A stretch of DNA of 64,000 bases from Aphrocallistes beatrix (Eukaryota; Porifera; Hexactinellida; Sceptrulophora; Aphrocallistidae): the NCBI GenBank assembly GCA_963281255.1, contig OY725501.1:3263674-3327673 (forward strand). Reading direction: 5' to 3'. Position 1 is the stretch's first letter. Every line of letters begins with the position of its first letter. Below, in pieces: positions 10,301 to 20,772 of the stretch. The translations under genes and the position numbers were made by a program. The notes under the pieces were generated by a model. It did not search any database. It was given only the letters and a program-made list of their open reading frames with translations, and was not told the origin of the DNA.

Positions 10301-13181
10301 CTCTATCTCCACTCTTTGTCATGATGAAGTCACCGTTTTGGAGGCATTTCCTCGCGAAACTGTTGCGCAAGAGATTTTTATATTCCGACTTTCCCTGTTT
10401 CATCATGAAGATGGCTTTCCTTACAATGAAACCTCTCCAGACGCTTTGTATGCTGACAACCGCATTGAGTTTCTTCTGGACCAGGGATCGTGCCAGGAAC
10501 CCTCTGACTCCAGCCTGCACCTCAATCAAACTCTTTTTGAACCGAACGAACCTGCGCTTATCCAACCATGAGCGAACCGACTTCTGGAGGAAGATAACTC
10601 GCTGGAGGAGGATCATGTTGAGACGGTCGTCGAGACGTTGGCCTTCCATCTCACGGATGAAGACTTTAGATTCCCCGATCTGGTAGCTGTTAAGCGGGAG
10701 GTACTGCTGTCTCAGAAAATCGGAAACTAGCACTGCAGGCGTGATACCATCGATATTTGTTGGACCAATCAGTGGCTGGTACTTTTTGAGAAATTCTCCG
10801 AAAGGCATGCGAATGGAATAGCCAGCCTGTCTCACCCGAATCGCTTCGAACAGGCCGGAGTAGTTGAGTTGGTGCTTCACTGCCTCATCATTGAAGTGAC
10901 GAGGCTGTTGGTTGGTGTTGGAGCGAAGACACTTGATGAAGTAGGGATTGGCGATGGAGAGCTGTTCCATTAGTTTGCTCAGAGAAGTCTGGTACTGCGA
11001 CACAACGGTAGGAGCACCTCTCAACTCTTGCACATCGAAACTGTTGAAGCGTGGACGAGAATCAACTTGTACCTTTGCTTTGGCCGTTTTCCGCTCGGAA
11101 GACTTCTTACTCCGCCGCTTACTAGAAATCCTGCGACGAGGCGTCTCGGGATTGTAGCTCTGAATAAAGCGGATACAGTTCCCCATCTCTCCTTCTCTCC
11201 GGTTTGAATTCATCTGTCGGAATGGCATGGCACTCTTGGACCCAGCCACTTGTCCCTCAGTGGCACTGCGAGGGTAGCCGGGGTGGAGCGTGGGGGGAGG
11301 GTTTCTAAACCCGTCCCGTCTAGGAGGGAGAGGAGGAGGCGATGTGATTTTAGGTGCGATGGAGGATTTGAAGAGAGTAGCCGCTTTAAAAACCAACCCC
11401 AACTTGCGCCATTTAACATTCCCGATCGGCTCCACGCCGATCAATTCCCTGATGAGTCGGTCTCCACTGGTGTGCAGCAGATCCACCACATTCTTACACA
11501 TCAAGTCTTTGTTCTTCTCGAGGAATTGGCCGATGTGGTAGGTCACTGCTCCTGCGAAATGTGCCACCGTGAAGATGGGACTTTGCTGTTTGAGTTGAGG
11601 AGTTTTGAAGTAAGAATTCGTTCTGTGATTCAAAATGAATTTATCGAATAGAGTGAGATCGGTGCCTCTGGGGATAGAAGACTCGTCATTGATTAAGATG
11701 AATAAGCCGTTCGGTCGCTTGGCAAACAGGTTTATGCAATCAATGTTGTCTTTGTATGTTATGTGTCGCCAGTCGATCTTATCATTCACGTACTCATCTT
11801 GCTCCAGTTTCAGAACGAAGTTAATGAAGTAGTGATGGAGCTGCTCATTGGCATAGTTTATACAGAATTGCTCAAACGAGTTTCTTCTAACATTCTCGAA
11901 TCCGAATATATCGAGGATTCCAATCGTCTTCAGCTGATACTCACGCTTAGCTACTCTCCCATTCAGAATATCGTTGATTTTGAACAGAATCCAGTCGAAG
12001 AGAGAGCTGTAGAGAGCTTTAGCGAGTGCGTCTCTTGTGTACGCTTTCTGGTCGCTCGTACACGGGGTCACTATTTTCTCATACCCCACACTCTTCTGTC
12101 TGTGAGTGAGTGTCTGCGTCAGCAATTCGAGGGGAACTTTGAGCAGCTGCGACACGAGTGTGAGTTCTCTCACCGTGTTAGAATTCAGAGAAGTCTCGGA
12201 CTCTGTGAAAGTCAGGTTTCCAAGATGCAGAATGGCAGAGAGAATCGAGAATATATTGAACTGGATGTGGTCTTGGAACTTGAGGGAGGTGAGGAGGTTG
12301 CACAGTCTCGTGTATCCCTCGCTGTCCTGTTTAGAAGGTTTGATGCTGGAATAACTGGACAAGTAGCCGTACTGAGTATTGCTGTCTAGAAAAAGTTCTT
12401 CTTTCATCTGCTCCGATGCACCGTTAAGCAGGTAGTAGAAAACGTGGAAGTTCCTTTCCCCCTCAGCCTGAGAAACGATCCGACACTGCTCAAGCAGGTA
12501 CTTCTCAATATAAGCGCCTCGGTAGGTCCCATTCTCTTTGAAGCAGAGAGTGATGTACTTGCCAAACCGACTGGAATTGTGGTTATCCAGAGTTGTGGCA
12601 TTCCCGAAAGCTTCCAGGATGGGGCCCGCGTATATGATGTGATCCAAGATGTCCTGCGGCAGCAGCATCCCGCTCAGACTGGTCAGATGGTTCAGTAAGA
12701 ATTTAGTCGTCTCCGTTTTTCCACTTCCGCTCTCGCCGCCTATCACCACGCACTGGTTGCGTCCTTCCTTCAGCATGCTCTGGTACGCGGCGTCCGCAAT
12801 CGCGAACACGTGTGGAGGCAGCTCGTGCATCTTGGCTCCCTGATAGAACTTGATGTATTTGGGGTTGTAGATGGGGAGGTAGTGGTAGGGGTTGATTGAG
12901 ATTAAAATGGGGCCAGCATAGGTGTAAATGAAGTCACTCGCGAATCTAGACTTGAGCGTGGAAAGGAGGGATCGCTCGGTCACCTCTTTCAACTGGGTGA
13001 TGTCGTTGTCCACCGCATAGAATCCGGACTCGATGCTGGAAGAGAGTGTGTTGGTTCGCTTCAGTTTATAACTTGACATTCGCCTTCCTTGATCTGGGAA
13101 TTTCGGCTCACGTCTCGTGACACGTGTGTGAGGAGAAGAATTCGACATTTCAGCTAATTTGAAATTAATACTAATGGTCAT
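7338..13181 (-). CDS. MYO9: Unconventional myosin IX (motor-RhoGAP)
   Basis: A single 1947-codon exon encoding a class IX myosin, a plus-end actin motor whose tail inactivates RhoA. Order: short N-terminus; motor about 55-855 with P-loop GESGSGKTE at 149-157, switch I NHNSSRFGKY near 205 and switch II DIFGFE; a long Pro- and basic-rich loop-2 insertion (about 620-740: PPPLPPRR, KRRSKKSSER), typical of class IX; IQ motifs about 860-930; a long disordered region; two C1 zinc fingers (about 1390-1440 and 1594-1644, HxnCxxC patterns); and RhoGAP about 1670-1830 with arginine finger GLYRKSS and LPDPLLTF. The vertebrate N-terminal Ras-association domain is missing: only about 55 residues precede the motor. 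The start at 13181 is first in frame; Met12 is an alternative. The lack of introns over 5.8 kb is unusual for this family. Identity is very secure. Confidence 0.97.
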   Translation of the reverse strand: MTISINFKLAEMSNSSPHTRVTRREPKFPDQGRRMSSYKLKRTNTLSSSIESGFYAVDNDITQLKEVTERSLLSTLKSRFASDFIYTYAGPILISINPYHYLPIYNPKYIKFYQGAKMHELPPHVFAIADAAYQSMLKEGRNQCVVIGGESGSGKTETTKFLLNHLTSLSGMLLPQDILDHIIYAGPILEAFGNATTLDNHNSSRFGKYITLCFKENGTYRGAYIEKYLLEQCRIVSQAEGERNFHVFYYLLNGASEQMKEELFLDSNTQYGYLSSYSSIKPSKQDSEGYTRLCNLLTSLKFQDHIQFNIFSILSAILHLGNLTFTESETSLNSNTVRELTLVSQLLKVPLELLTQTLTHRQKSVGYEKIVTPCTSDQKAYTRDALAKALYSSLFDWILFKINDILNGRVAKREYQLKTIGILDIFGFENVRRNSFEQFCINYANEQLHHYFINFVLKLEQDEYVNDKIDWRHITYKDNIDCINLFAKRPNGLFILINDESSIPRGTDLTLFDKFILNHRTNSYFKTPQLKQQSPIFTVAHFAGAVTYHIGQFLEKNKDLMCKNVVDLLHTSGDRLIRELIGVEPIGNVKWRKLGLVFKAATLFKSSIAPKITSPPPLPPRRDGFRNPPPTLHPGYPRSATEGQVAGSKSAMPFRQMNSNRREGEMGNCIRFIQSYNPETPRRRISSKRRSKKSSERKTAKAKVQVDSRPRFNSFDVQELRGAPTVVSQYQTSLSKLMEQLSIANPYFIKCLRSNTNQQPRHFNDEAVKHQLNYSGLFEAIRVRQAGYSIRMPFGEFLKKYQPLIGPTNIDGITPAVLVSDFLRQQYLPLNSYQIGESKVFIREMEGQRLDDRLNMILLQRVIFLQKSVRSWLDKRRFVRFKKSLIEVQAGVRGFLARSLVQKKLNAVVSIQSVWRGFIVRKAIFMMKQGKSEYKNLLRNSFARKCLQNGDFIMTKSGDRVSYPPGKEKLKNRRSLFEGDLSPQRYTPIMRGSATLSITNSNPFRHSYMEAIQKQHNARFESRDNDSSKYNLGRVKLLYKDNVMSPLRTKVRSESMDASILRPGSVNDIVKVLDVKPSSRCQSAQKRSSKTISRCNFSEPMDNDYIFAPGIAKSPVSYSKSCDFSEAPFAPVPPPRIAPKEIFNKLLKTHSSYLNNLPLDRETIFKQTSSLHFMNRTRFNSEMFKEKLITPLPTNYNHARVKRSRAKPVVRREAIRVTSPSVERPHVFPSSPLTPGYNFFPKIIQEDDSTNGMTTSHLTRKKRESENVKVKSISDISPFELIFHGKNQLDSSSQPYHKGSLILTRSAGNDYGNTDLRPRAVTVTTLNSGSRSLTRSFQMSREKFSGSPMHNSSTIQSKIYSLSPFKLNKPRKDKHERAKGKVQLTNYAHGHEPKPYVAFQRTSCSKCHRTLHPPFYKRCVVKCSLCSLVFHENCMQFANTCRASSGDVVIARNLSDLSELISFLLDKKDTLSERPRQKDTMDDFYILALERMHASMLTNTSLRAQAYSEETTQIKTQIITIGNVLHDFSLLLSPLVSDTKSQLVLRNVFMNLLEDFLLEKTGKNAGPNSTITPQAVKVLQRRKEKQKPRLICGHTFLEKHFNVLTVCELCNVPMSLVEPGQFCNTCDYVAHKSCLPSIKSHCTSNCDESIDLDATKTDKVLHFVRPLHSLPKSHTGLPKVFELCLKSIESTGLVAEGLYRKSSAKSKVTRLIAAINEDIDAIDWEEFEVHTVCSVLKNFLTELPDPLLTFDLYDKCILASKMTERAEKLRAIHAIIHLLPPIHYSCLERLIFHMAQVAKGEDHNKMSPKSLAIVFAPVLLKTPDDMPLIELAKMVPFQTEFLQSIIEEQLKKFRDTMQDLEQLDRDKRDTIRKMKQLTQDDNKSDSGIFDQHTHDDVTQTIHWKRLNNQLTEIESQKFSLTIELARLELGESSNEDSSSHDSIEATI

Positions 13182-14065
13182 TCATATGAAAATTATTTAA
13201 ACATATCAAAAACAGTGGTTCTTTCAAGGAAACAGGTTATGAGCATAATGACATAATGAGATGTTGAATCGGTTTAGCAGTTTCAACTTTCCACTGAGAA
13301 CAATAGTGGATTAGGAGTATAATTCACTTAGGCTTCTGATGTACGTATAATAATGAAGTGGTAAGGTAGTAATGTATTAAATTATGCCAAAGATAGACCA
13401 ATTAAGACGAACCGAGATAAGATTGTACGATTAAACTGAGAAGGAAATTAAGATTGAATAGGGTAACAAACATGTCAGGATTCACGAAAATCCACACTTC
13501 TCTAATGGCAGTGAGATGACTTTCTCTCGGTAAAAGAAATTGAGGAAAGTTCCCATAAAAATGGTGGAGTGTACAGACACATTGAATTAGGTAGCAGAGA
13601 TAACAACTATCTAGTTGCCCCCAATTACGTTTAAATACGAAATAGTCGCGTAGTGAATCGCGCGGTCACTTTGACGCAGCCAATCATGATAAACTCTAAA
13701 CTTCATCAATCACAACCAAACTCAATTTTACACCGAAGCAAGTTTCAGGATTCTAATTATTCTGAACCTAGTTTGAAACATGGCCTGATAGGTTATCAGC
13801 CATTCGCACTGATCTTTGTTCTGTTGAAATAATACAAATATGTGTAATACAGGTGAGAAGACATTCAGTTTCCTTAATAAACAGAATAGCTTCATTTATA
13901 CATTAAAACCTGGGATAAACTCGTGCTGAGGTTAACTGATTATAAAGCAAATTCATATTCAAAACATTTACATCAGTTGTAAGCATAATTAACACTGAGA
14001 TAATAAAATACATAAAACAGAAAGCAGTATACAGTCTAAGTATTTAAAAATAAAAGCTGCAAACC
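13182..14065. other. Intergenic upstream of myosin IX
   Basis: AT-rich 0.9 kb between the myosin IX start and the PHETA 3' end, both minus strand. No gene or clear repeat recognised. Confidence 0.5.
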
Positions 14066-16489
14066 TCATAGATCAACAGAGCGGGACTCTTGGAGAGTGG
14101 GGGTGCGTTCTCTCGTCCTCTGCAGCCCGATGATGTCCTCCAGTAGGACCATCTGTTCGTACTGGCTCTGTCGGGACTTGGCATCTTTCTGTGCGGTTAC
14201 GACAGATATGACCGGACCCCTGAGACGACTGCCGCGTACAAGAGAACCGTCCACATCTAAATTCTTGTCGAAGTCCCCTCTGTCCAGCCTCTCGACAGAA
14301 CCAGATCCAGAGGCCGAGAACAGGATGTCGTTCTTAACAGGGCTAGTTAGGTCTGTCTCGCTGCACACTCGGATTGGGCCGCCCCCTTCCTTCTTATCCT
14401 CCCGCATCTCGTCGTCCAGATGTGTCACCAGGGGGACTTCTCTTTCCGGGGAATCGTCGGGCGTAAACTCGATGAGCGGCTTCTCTTTCACTGGCACGCT
14501 AGGTACAGACTGGTCTAGCAGCGGAGTAGCGCCACTGTGTGGATAGACTTATGAATATAGTGCTACATCAACAGTGTTGTTACATGTAATATGAGAAGCT
14601 GTTGTGTAGAAAGAGCAAACTGAAATGTAAAGTTTGTTAAACTAGCAAAAGCACTACATTATTTAAATCGTTGTTTGGTACAGTTTATGTTATAGATGTC
14701 ACAAGGGCTGGATGACGCATGCATTAACGCGGCTTTGTATTAACTATTAGCAACATGAAAGGCGATCTCAGAATAAAAAAACACAGAACTCTCAGATTGC
14801 CTTTGTCTATGAGTACACATAGAGACATTTTTTAATTTACACTTTTTGGACGAACTGTATTTAAAGGTATTCAGTAGAATTCAATAGTAACTTCGTCCAA
14901 ATATGTCCAAGACTATATTTTGATCCTTCACGGATGCAAACATCATATTAATCTATTATTTCTGTTTCCAAGAGCATGTAACTCCAAGTTTAAACTCATT
15001 TGGTAGAAATTAAGGCCTCTTCAAATTTTGGAAAACAAACTCACACAACATTCGCACTGAATCTCATGCGTTTTCGCATTGTAAGTCTAAGTTACAGAGT
15101 ACTAGAGGATCAAACGTGAGAACTGATATCATACAAATCGACTGATCGAACATTTGACACAATCGCTGAGCTCTTTGAATTGAAAAGCTGAGGATGCATA
15201 ATCACGAATTAGATGACATAGAGTGCTACCACGGACTCGCTAATCAGAATGTGATGTGATGATGGTGACTGAAGACTGAAAACATTTCAATGAATTGTTT
15301 GATAAGATTGAGCGGGATATCATCAAGGATCAAGACCAGAATAACACAGCAAACTCGTGAGCTAGTACATACAGTAATATTCAATTCACATCTGATTCTA
15401 GCATCCATCGGCTTGCATATAATACAATTGGATGGGATTACTATCAGAAACCTAACTCTAGTCCATATGTAACCAATTATATTCACATGCTAGAATTTGT
15501 TGCTGTCATTCGCCAAATTAATGGGATATCAAATATTTCTTCCGAAATACAGTCTCTTAAGTGAGCAAAATAAAAGGAGTTACCTGAAATAGTTGCGAGA
15601 CAAGAAACTAGATTCGTCAAACTACGAAAAGAATCTAGCCGAGGTACCAATGCACACACCCTTACTACTGTCACACATATCTAAATCGAACAGAAGAAAG
15701 CTATTACCTCATTTCACGTTCCTTCGCTCCTTCCCCTTTCACTGCAGCCAGTTTCTTTTCTAGCTCCTCCACCAGCTTCTTCAGACACTCATAAGAAGCG
15801 TGCTCTAGCGCCTTCACCCACGCCCCCATGTCCTCCTCGTACTCCGCCATGAACTGGTAGTCCCTGCTGTGCGGGACGTTGAATGTGATGGAGAATCCCA
15901 GCTTCTGACTAGCGTCTGGAGACACTTTGTAGTTCTCCAGGATGATGAGACCTAGAGTATGGTCAATGAATAGTTTTATCTATGGAGACTTTGGTGATGT
16001 AAGATGGGACTCTTCTATGTACATGCTGCCGTTTAGATACAAATAGATTTCACCATTTATCATTTCAAATTTAGAATCACAATCTTGCCAAATGTCCCGT
16101 TTTTGGCGGGACGTCCCGCTTTTTTCACTCCTCTATTGAGTTAATTTTCGTGTGTCCCGCTTTTACATGAAATTTCTCCTTTATGTTAAGCTATTTTGAT
16201 TCTATGTATAATACTTTTATATTGCGTCTTGCCATGTCCCGCGAAATTCAACGCTGCGTCCCGCTTTTATCATAGCTCAAGTTGGCATGTATTGAATCAG
16301 CAGCAACCTACCGATTGGCTCTTTGTCATCTCTTTTATCGAAGTAGAACAAGAGATTCCCTTTCAGGATGAACCATCTCTTCTGGTAGCCAGACCCCACC
16401 GTCGCTCCCTTCTTGTACAGGAACCCCTCTTTGTCGATCGGAGAGGAAGAAGAAGCGAATCGAATCAGATCTTTTTCGTTAATCTTCAT
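14066..16489 (-). CDS. PHETA: PHETA/Sesquipedalian-like PH-domain protein
   Basis: A three-exon gene: 16489-16312, 15951-15708, 14534-14066; phases join cleanly to 296 residues. The N-terminus (MKINEKDLIRFASSSSPIDK, then EGFLYKKG and QKRWFILKGNLLFYFDKR) is the PHETA1/2 (FAM109, IPIP27) start and PH domain, which closes in exon 2 with DMGAWVKALEHASYECLKKL and a short coiled coil (VEELEKKLAAVKG). These proteins bind OCRL through a C-terminal F&H motif and control endosome-to-Golgi recycling. The C-terminal exon is polar and divergent; I could not find a convincing F&H motif. Human homologues have about 250-260 residues. Intron 1 contains a GTCCCG-rich mobile element; intron 2 (14535-15707) shows nothing else. 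Confidence 0.85.
16087..16291 (-). mobile_element. GTCCCG-rich MITE copy 1 (PHETA intron)
   Basis: An approximately 200-bp element with ends TTGCCAA and TTGGCA and internal repeats of GTCCCGCTTTT. A second copy in opposite orientation lies at 31342-31500, sharing several blocks in the same order (for example TGTATAATACTTTT followed by TTGCGTC). No ORF. Confidence 0.75.
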
Positions 16490-16750
16490 TTACCTTAGAA
16501 TATCTGCTACCACCAACGAAGACATATTTTAATTAGAGAGCACTTATTAAATACTGCATGAGTAAGTAAGGAATTTATCAATCTTGAATAGACGCGAGTT
16601 TGTGGAGGAGGAACTAGGATAAAAGGAATTTTTCATATCGAAACATTAAACAATTACGTATAACAATCACAAATACAAATTAGATTTAGAGCTATTGAAT
16701 ACATAAAGTGAACTTTAAAAATCCAATTCCTGAGACTTATTATGACAACT

Positions 16751-18023
16751 CTAGAAAGCTTGTAGACAACTTTCAGGATTCCTTTGTGCTACAATTATCC
16801 TATTAAATTTGTCAAGAGCTACTCCTTGAGGACAGACGAATTTCTCATTCTCAGCTAAGTTTGAATCGGTAATGGTGTGTATTGTTTCTCCTTCATTGCT
16901 GAATATCTTGATTTGACCTCCAGCTCCCCAATCTGCTACAATGATATTCCCCACTTCATCGATAGAGAAGAAATAACTACGACCAATTTCTTCATTTGGT
17001 ATCAAACATCTCATCAGATCTCCTTCTAGAGAGAATACTTGGAGTGGAAAGTAGGACATAGAACACACATTACATACATGTTGTTCTGATAGAGTTTCAT
17101 GCTTTTAGTTTCATTAGTTGATTGTAAATGAGTTGATTTCAGTTTGATTCTTCTCAGGAATTTCAGATTCCTGTCAAACACAACTATTGATTGGTTCATA
17201 TACTCACATACATAAATGTTTGTCTGTTCATCAACTTCAATTCCCCAAATTATTTTCTCTGTACTCACTGACTCGATTAAGTTGTTAGTAGATTTGTTTA
17301 GTTTCAACAAATCGCCTCCACTCATCACGAAAATAAATTCGTTCGTTAGAGCTATTCCAGTACATCCAACTATTATTCCATCAGTAATGGAGTAGAGATG
17401 GTATCTGAATCGAACACTTGAATTCTAGGACAATACAGATCTGTTACAAATATGTTCTGTGTAGTATTGTCAACAGCTATCTGCATTGGATTTGAAATCT
17501 GATCTGGACCTTCTCCATTAGTAACACGAGACCACACAGGACGTACTTTCAGAGAATAGTCCACACGTTTAACAGGTTTCTCCTTCAGACACACAACCTT
17601 ACACACATCACTCACTGACACCTCTACTCCCTCCACATTCCACTCCACCTCTACCCACCCAACTGTCACACCTCCTCCCCTTCCCTCTAACACCTCTCCC
17701 ATACCATCTTCCAGACTACGCAGATTCTTCTGCAGAAGTTCTCTCAACTTGTTCTCTGTCAGATCTCTCTCCAGACCCTCTCGAGCTGTGTTCAGTTGTT
17801 GGAGGAGAACTCTCTTCTCTGTCAACTCTGCTCTCACTCGTTCTACAATCTCATCTAGTTCTAGCAACACACTTTGTTCTCTAGCTGCTAGCAGTAGGTG
17901 GAGCTGATGGAAATAGCTTCTCACTTTCTCTTTCTCTCTCTGCACCTGACTCCTCAACTCCTCCAACTCTCTCTCCACTCTCTCCTCTCCCAGCAGTGAT
18001 TCTGCTGATATTCGTGTGGCCAT
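16751..18023 (-). pseudogene. Coiled-coil/NHL-repeat protein gene with two apparent frameshifts
   Basis: Three consecutive minus-strand reading frames together encode one protein like the intact gene at 51839-53071. Segment 1 (18023 to about 17400) has an N-terminal coiled coil (ELEELRSQVQREKEKV; LLLAAREQSVLLELDEI) and the first NHL blade (NPMQIAVDN, FVTDLYCPRIQVFD). Segment 2 (about 17400-17065) continues GIALTNEFIFVMSGGDLLKL, IWGIEVDEQTNIYVCEY. Segment 3 (about 17062-16751) gives FFSIDEVGNIIVADWG and CPQGVALDKFNRIIVAQ. The frame changes once near 17400 and again near 17060, with no room for introns. NHL propellers typically bind RNA or protein partners, as in TRIM-NHL proteins, but no RING or B-box is present. 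It is either a young pseudogene or a real gene with assembly indels. Confidence 0.75.
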
Positions 18024-18366
18024 TACTCGATACCAATACTAACTAATGTGAATGCGAAAAGATAACTGAAATTAATGAGTATGGACATCATACAAGTACT
18101 TAATAGAAATCAGCACTTCAAGATCAAGTTTCAATTAAAATGAAGACGATGCAACTAAGGATATATTCATATTATTAATTAAAAGGGATTAAATTTATGT
18201 TTCGTAATTTTACTTAATTCTGGCGACACGAATTACAAAAATCACAAACCAATCCATTTATTAAACTTTTCATTCTAAATATAGTTCCTAGATTCATTCT
18301 ATTTCTAAATCTATCATTTCCTAGAAGAAAGTTCTAGCGTGAATCCTAGCTGCTAGGTTGGTACGA
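18024..18366. other. Intergenic between NHL gene and eEF1B
   Basis: AT-rich 340 bp; no feature recognised. Confidence 0.4.
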
Positions 18367-20339
18367 CTAAATCTTCTGAAACGAGACAATGTCAGTGCTC
18401 TGAATAATGTCGTCACGCTTCTCTATCTCTTCACAGATAATCTCAGTCGACACAGAGTCGTTAATCACAGCTGTTATCTGCAACTTCATGATCCCGTAAG
18501 CGACAGGTTCAAGGCGGGATTTGCCCCACAGCAAACCCTCCATCTCAACGGCTCGGACAACTTTCTCGATCTCATCATGGTCCGCTTCATCATCGTAAGG
18601 CTTTACTTCCAGGACAATTGAAGATTTCGACAATTTCTGTTTCTCTTTTTGTCTTTCCTCTGCCTCTTTAATCCTAAAAAAGTTTTACAATTCACTCTCG
18701 TTCCCAGTGGTAGCTCTAAATTTGAATGAATGACTAACTTTTTCTGTTTCAGTTCTTCCAACTGCTTCTTCGTTACCTCAGCATCGTCATCATCTCCGAA
18801 CATATCGAAATCATCATCATCGTCATCATCACCAGCTGCCGCCACCTGTTTCTCTGCTCCAGTACTCTTCTTGATCCCGTACTCCTCTACAGACTGACAT
18901 CGCATGGTTAATAGGAATAAGAAACATACTCATTGCACATATGTACTACATCTCTCATTGTAGTTAGATATTTGAGTCTAAATTTAATGCCGTGGAAACT
19001 AATTGAATGTCCAATGATCCCATTGGCAAAAAGAAATGATGTATATTGTAGATTTTAAAGCGATAAAAATTTTGTTTCAATTTTTACCAGGGTTGGCTAA
19101 TTAAACCCACCCCCCGGGTTAAACCCGGATTTAACCCGGGCTTGGCAAAACCCCCTTTTGTGGGTTAAAGTGGGTTTTATTCTAATGTACTTGTAAATCA
19201 AGTTAATTTTAGCGATATTAATTGTTTGGATTGAAAATCCTTATTCTGCAAGTATTATATTGAGATTCCGTAATGATGTTTTTAATAAGACCTGATGTAC
19301 GAACATGGAATTTCTTAAAAGTTACAACAATCTGAGGTGCTTTAAGTAAACAATCAAAAGATACTATTATATAGAGCAGTTTGTTCATCTTACCTACTCT
19401 AATCATAGCAGGTACTACATGTATAATGGTTAGTTTTGTTGGTGGCCCAGTGATCTCGTTCAAAGCTTTTTTTCTAAAAGTAGAAGGTCCAAGGTGAGGC
19501 GCATAAATGCTTCTATCGAGCGGATATTTTCTAACTTTAGTTTTGTCCAGAACAAACATTGAAATAGATTAGACTTAGAGAACCAGCAAAATTGGTAACC
19601 TATTATCGGGAATTGAGAGGTTCAGTGGAATTTGAATGGTGATTTGCTTTTCATTTGTTTTGATTTTCATTAGTGTATTATATTTTGATATGCACCTCTT
19701 ACAATAAATACGCTAATATAATTAATTATATCGTTGAATTTGAAAACAAGGACAATAACTGGGAAAATCCGTTTCTGGACAATAAAACCCGTTTTAAACT
19801 AATTAAACCCGGATTTTACCCGGGTTTAACCCACTGGGCTGGGCAAAACCTATTTAACCCGGGTTAAATTCCAACCCTGAAATTTTTTACTTAACACCGT
19901 TACAGTAAATATACACCTGTTTACGTCCCAATCATTAAGCTCTTAAATTTTCATACGCTAAGTATATGGAAATATTCCAGATTTGCGCGCACTTAAACGC
20001 AAACAGAATCAAATCATTCGCACAAAGTGGAGCCTCGATCTCACAGGTTAGTGCATAGCTACTATAAAACGAGTAAACCCAATTGATTCTAGAAATATAA
20101 TAAAAATTTCAACATCGCGACAAATAAACTACCTTTTTAATTCCCGGGAATGCGGCTCTATCTGCTGAGCTGTATGAATTGATGTGTCTCTGCCACCTGA
20201 GCACATGGTTGAGTTCTGAATCAACGGACTGTCCGGCGAAGTGTTCAAGCACTGCCACATCTGCCTGTGAAGGCACATACCCGTCTATGTAGCTCCTAGC
20301 TGAGAGGAATTCATTCAGGTCTGTGAGAGCTAACGCCAT
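18367..20339 (-). CDS. EEF1B2: Translation elongation factor eEF1B (beta)
   Basis: Three exons (20339-20133, 18893-18739, 18673-18367) join in phase to 222 residues, matching the usual 225. eEF1B is the nucleotide-exchange factor that reloads eEF1A with GTP in translation elongation. Exon 1 encodes the GST-C-like domain (RSYIDGYVPSQADVAVLEHF; VLRWQRHINSY; FPGIKK). Exon 2 has the acidic stretch (seven Asp, DMFGDDDD). Exon 3 has the catalytic exchange domain: SSIVLEVKPYDDE, GLLWGKSRLEPVAYGI, KLQITAVI, ending DIVSFQKI, where the C-terminal Lys-Ile is the family signature. The GST-like start excludes eEF1D. The 1.24-kb intron 1 carries an inverted-repeat element. Confidence 0.96.
19089..19879. 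mobile_element. hAT-like element with CAGGGTTGG ends in eEF1B intron 1
   Basis: An approximately 790-bp element starts CAGGGTTGG and ends CCAACCCTG, with subterminal arrays of AACCCGGGTT/ATTAAACCC in inverse orientation at both ends. The CAGGG...CCCTG ends suggest hAT. Flanks are both T/A-rich but I see no exact 8-bp duplication. A 113-codon ORF inside (19559-19218, minus) has no recognisable similarity. Confidence 0.6.
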
Positions 20340-20561
20340 AGCTAAGTTGACTGGAATGTATAAGTAATTACATTAGACATGTAGAGTTCGACCCATTCTA
20401 GCAGTGCATTAATGTTATTCTACTGTCATGATGGAGTCAAATAATTACTGCATACCTGTCTAGCAAATTAAGAATTGAATTGGGAGTAGTGCAGCTGTAT
20501 CGTACTTTAATATTAAAATTTATACTACTTTGATGGTTCTGTTTTGAAATAGATCGTCACG

Positions 20562-20723
20562 CAGGGCCGGCGCCACCGGGGGTGTCCTGGGTATCCAGAC
20601 ACCCACTGCGTCCTGTTTTATCATATTGTACAATATACGTATATCCCTCCATAAATGGACACCCACTTTCAGGGAAATACCTTTTAGGACACCCACTGCC
20701 GATAAAACATGGCGCCGGCCATG
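20562..20723. mobile_element. 162-bp MITE with CCGGCGCCA inverted ends
   Basis: Begins CAGGGCCGGCGCCA and ends TGGCGCCGGCCATG, flanked on both sides by TCACG (20557-20561 and 20724-20728). Inside are four copies of GACACCCACT-type motifs. Lies in the 0.57-kb gap between eEF1B and the UTX-like gene. Confidence 0.75.
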
Positions 20724-20733
20724 TCACGACTTG

Positions 20734-20772
20734 AGTTATGACTCAAGTTATTGCTCGAGTCATAACTCAGTC
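20734..20772. repeat. 13-bp perfect inverted repeat
   Basis: TGAGTTATGACTC and GAGTCATAACTCA separated by about 12 nt, directly beside the preceding MITE and about 130 bp past the stop of the UTX-like gene. Confidence 0.75.

Noticed and set aside
11445-11475. CTGATGAG motif as a hammerhead ribozyme core
   Set aside because: It lies in the conserved myosin motor coding region and no matching stems or GAAA core follow.
19218-19559. 113-residue minus ORF inside the CAGGGTTGG element as a transposase piece
   Set aside because: No recognisable transposase motif, zinc finger or dimerisation region.
20562-20772. Operator-like or CRISPR-like direct repeat
   Set aside because: The repeats are inverted ends of a MITE with target duplications, and the genome is eukaryotic.
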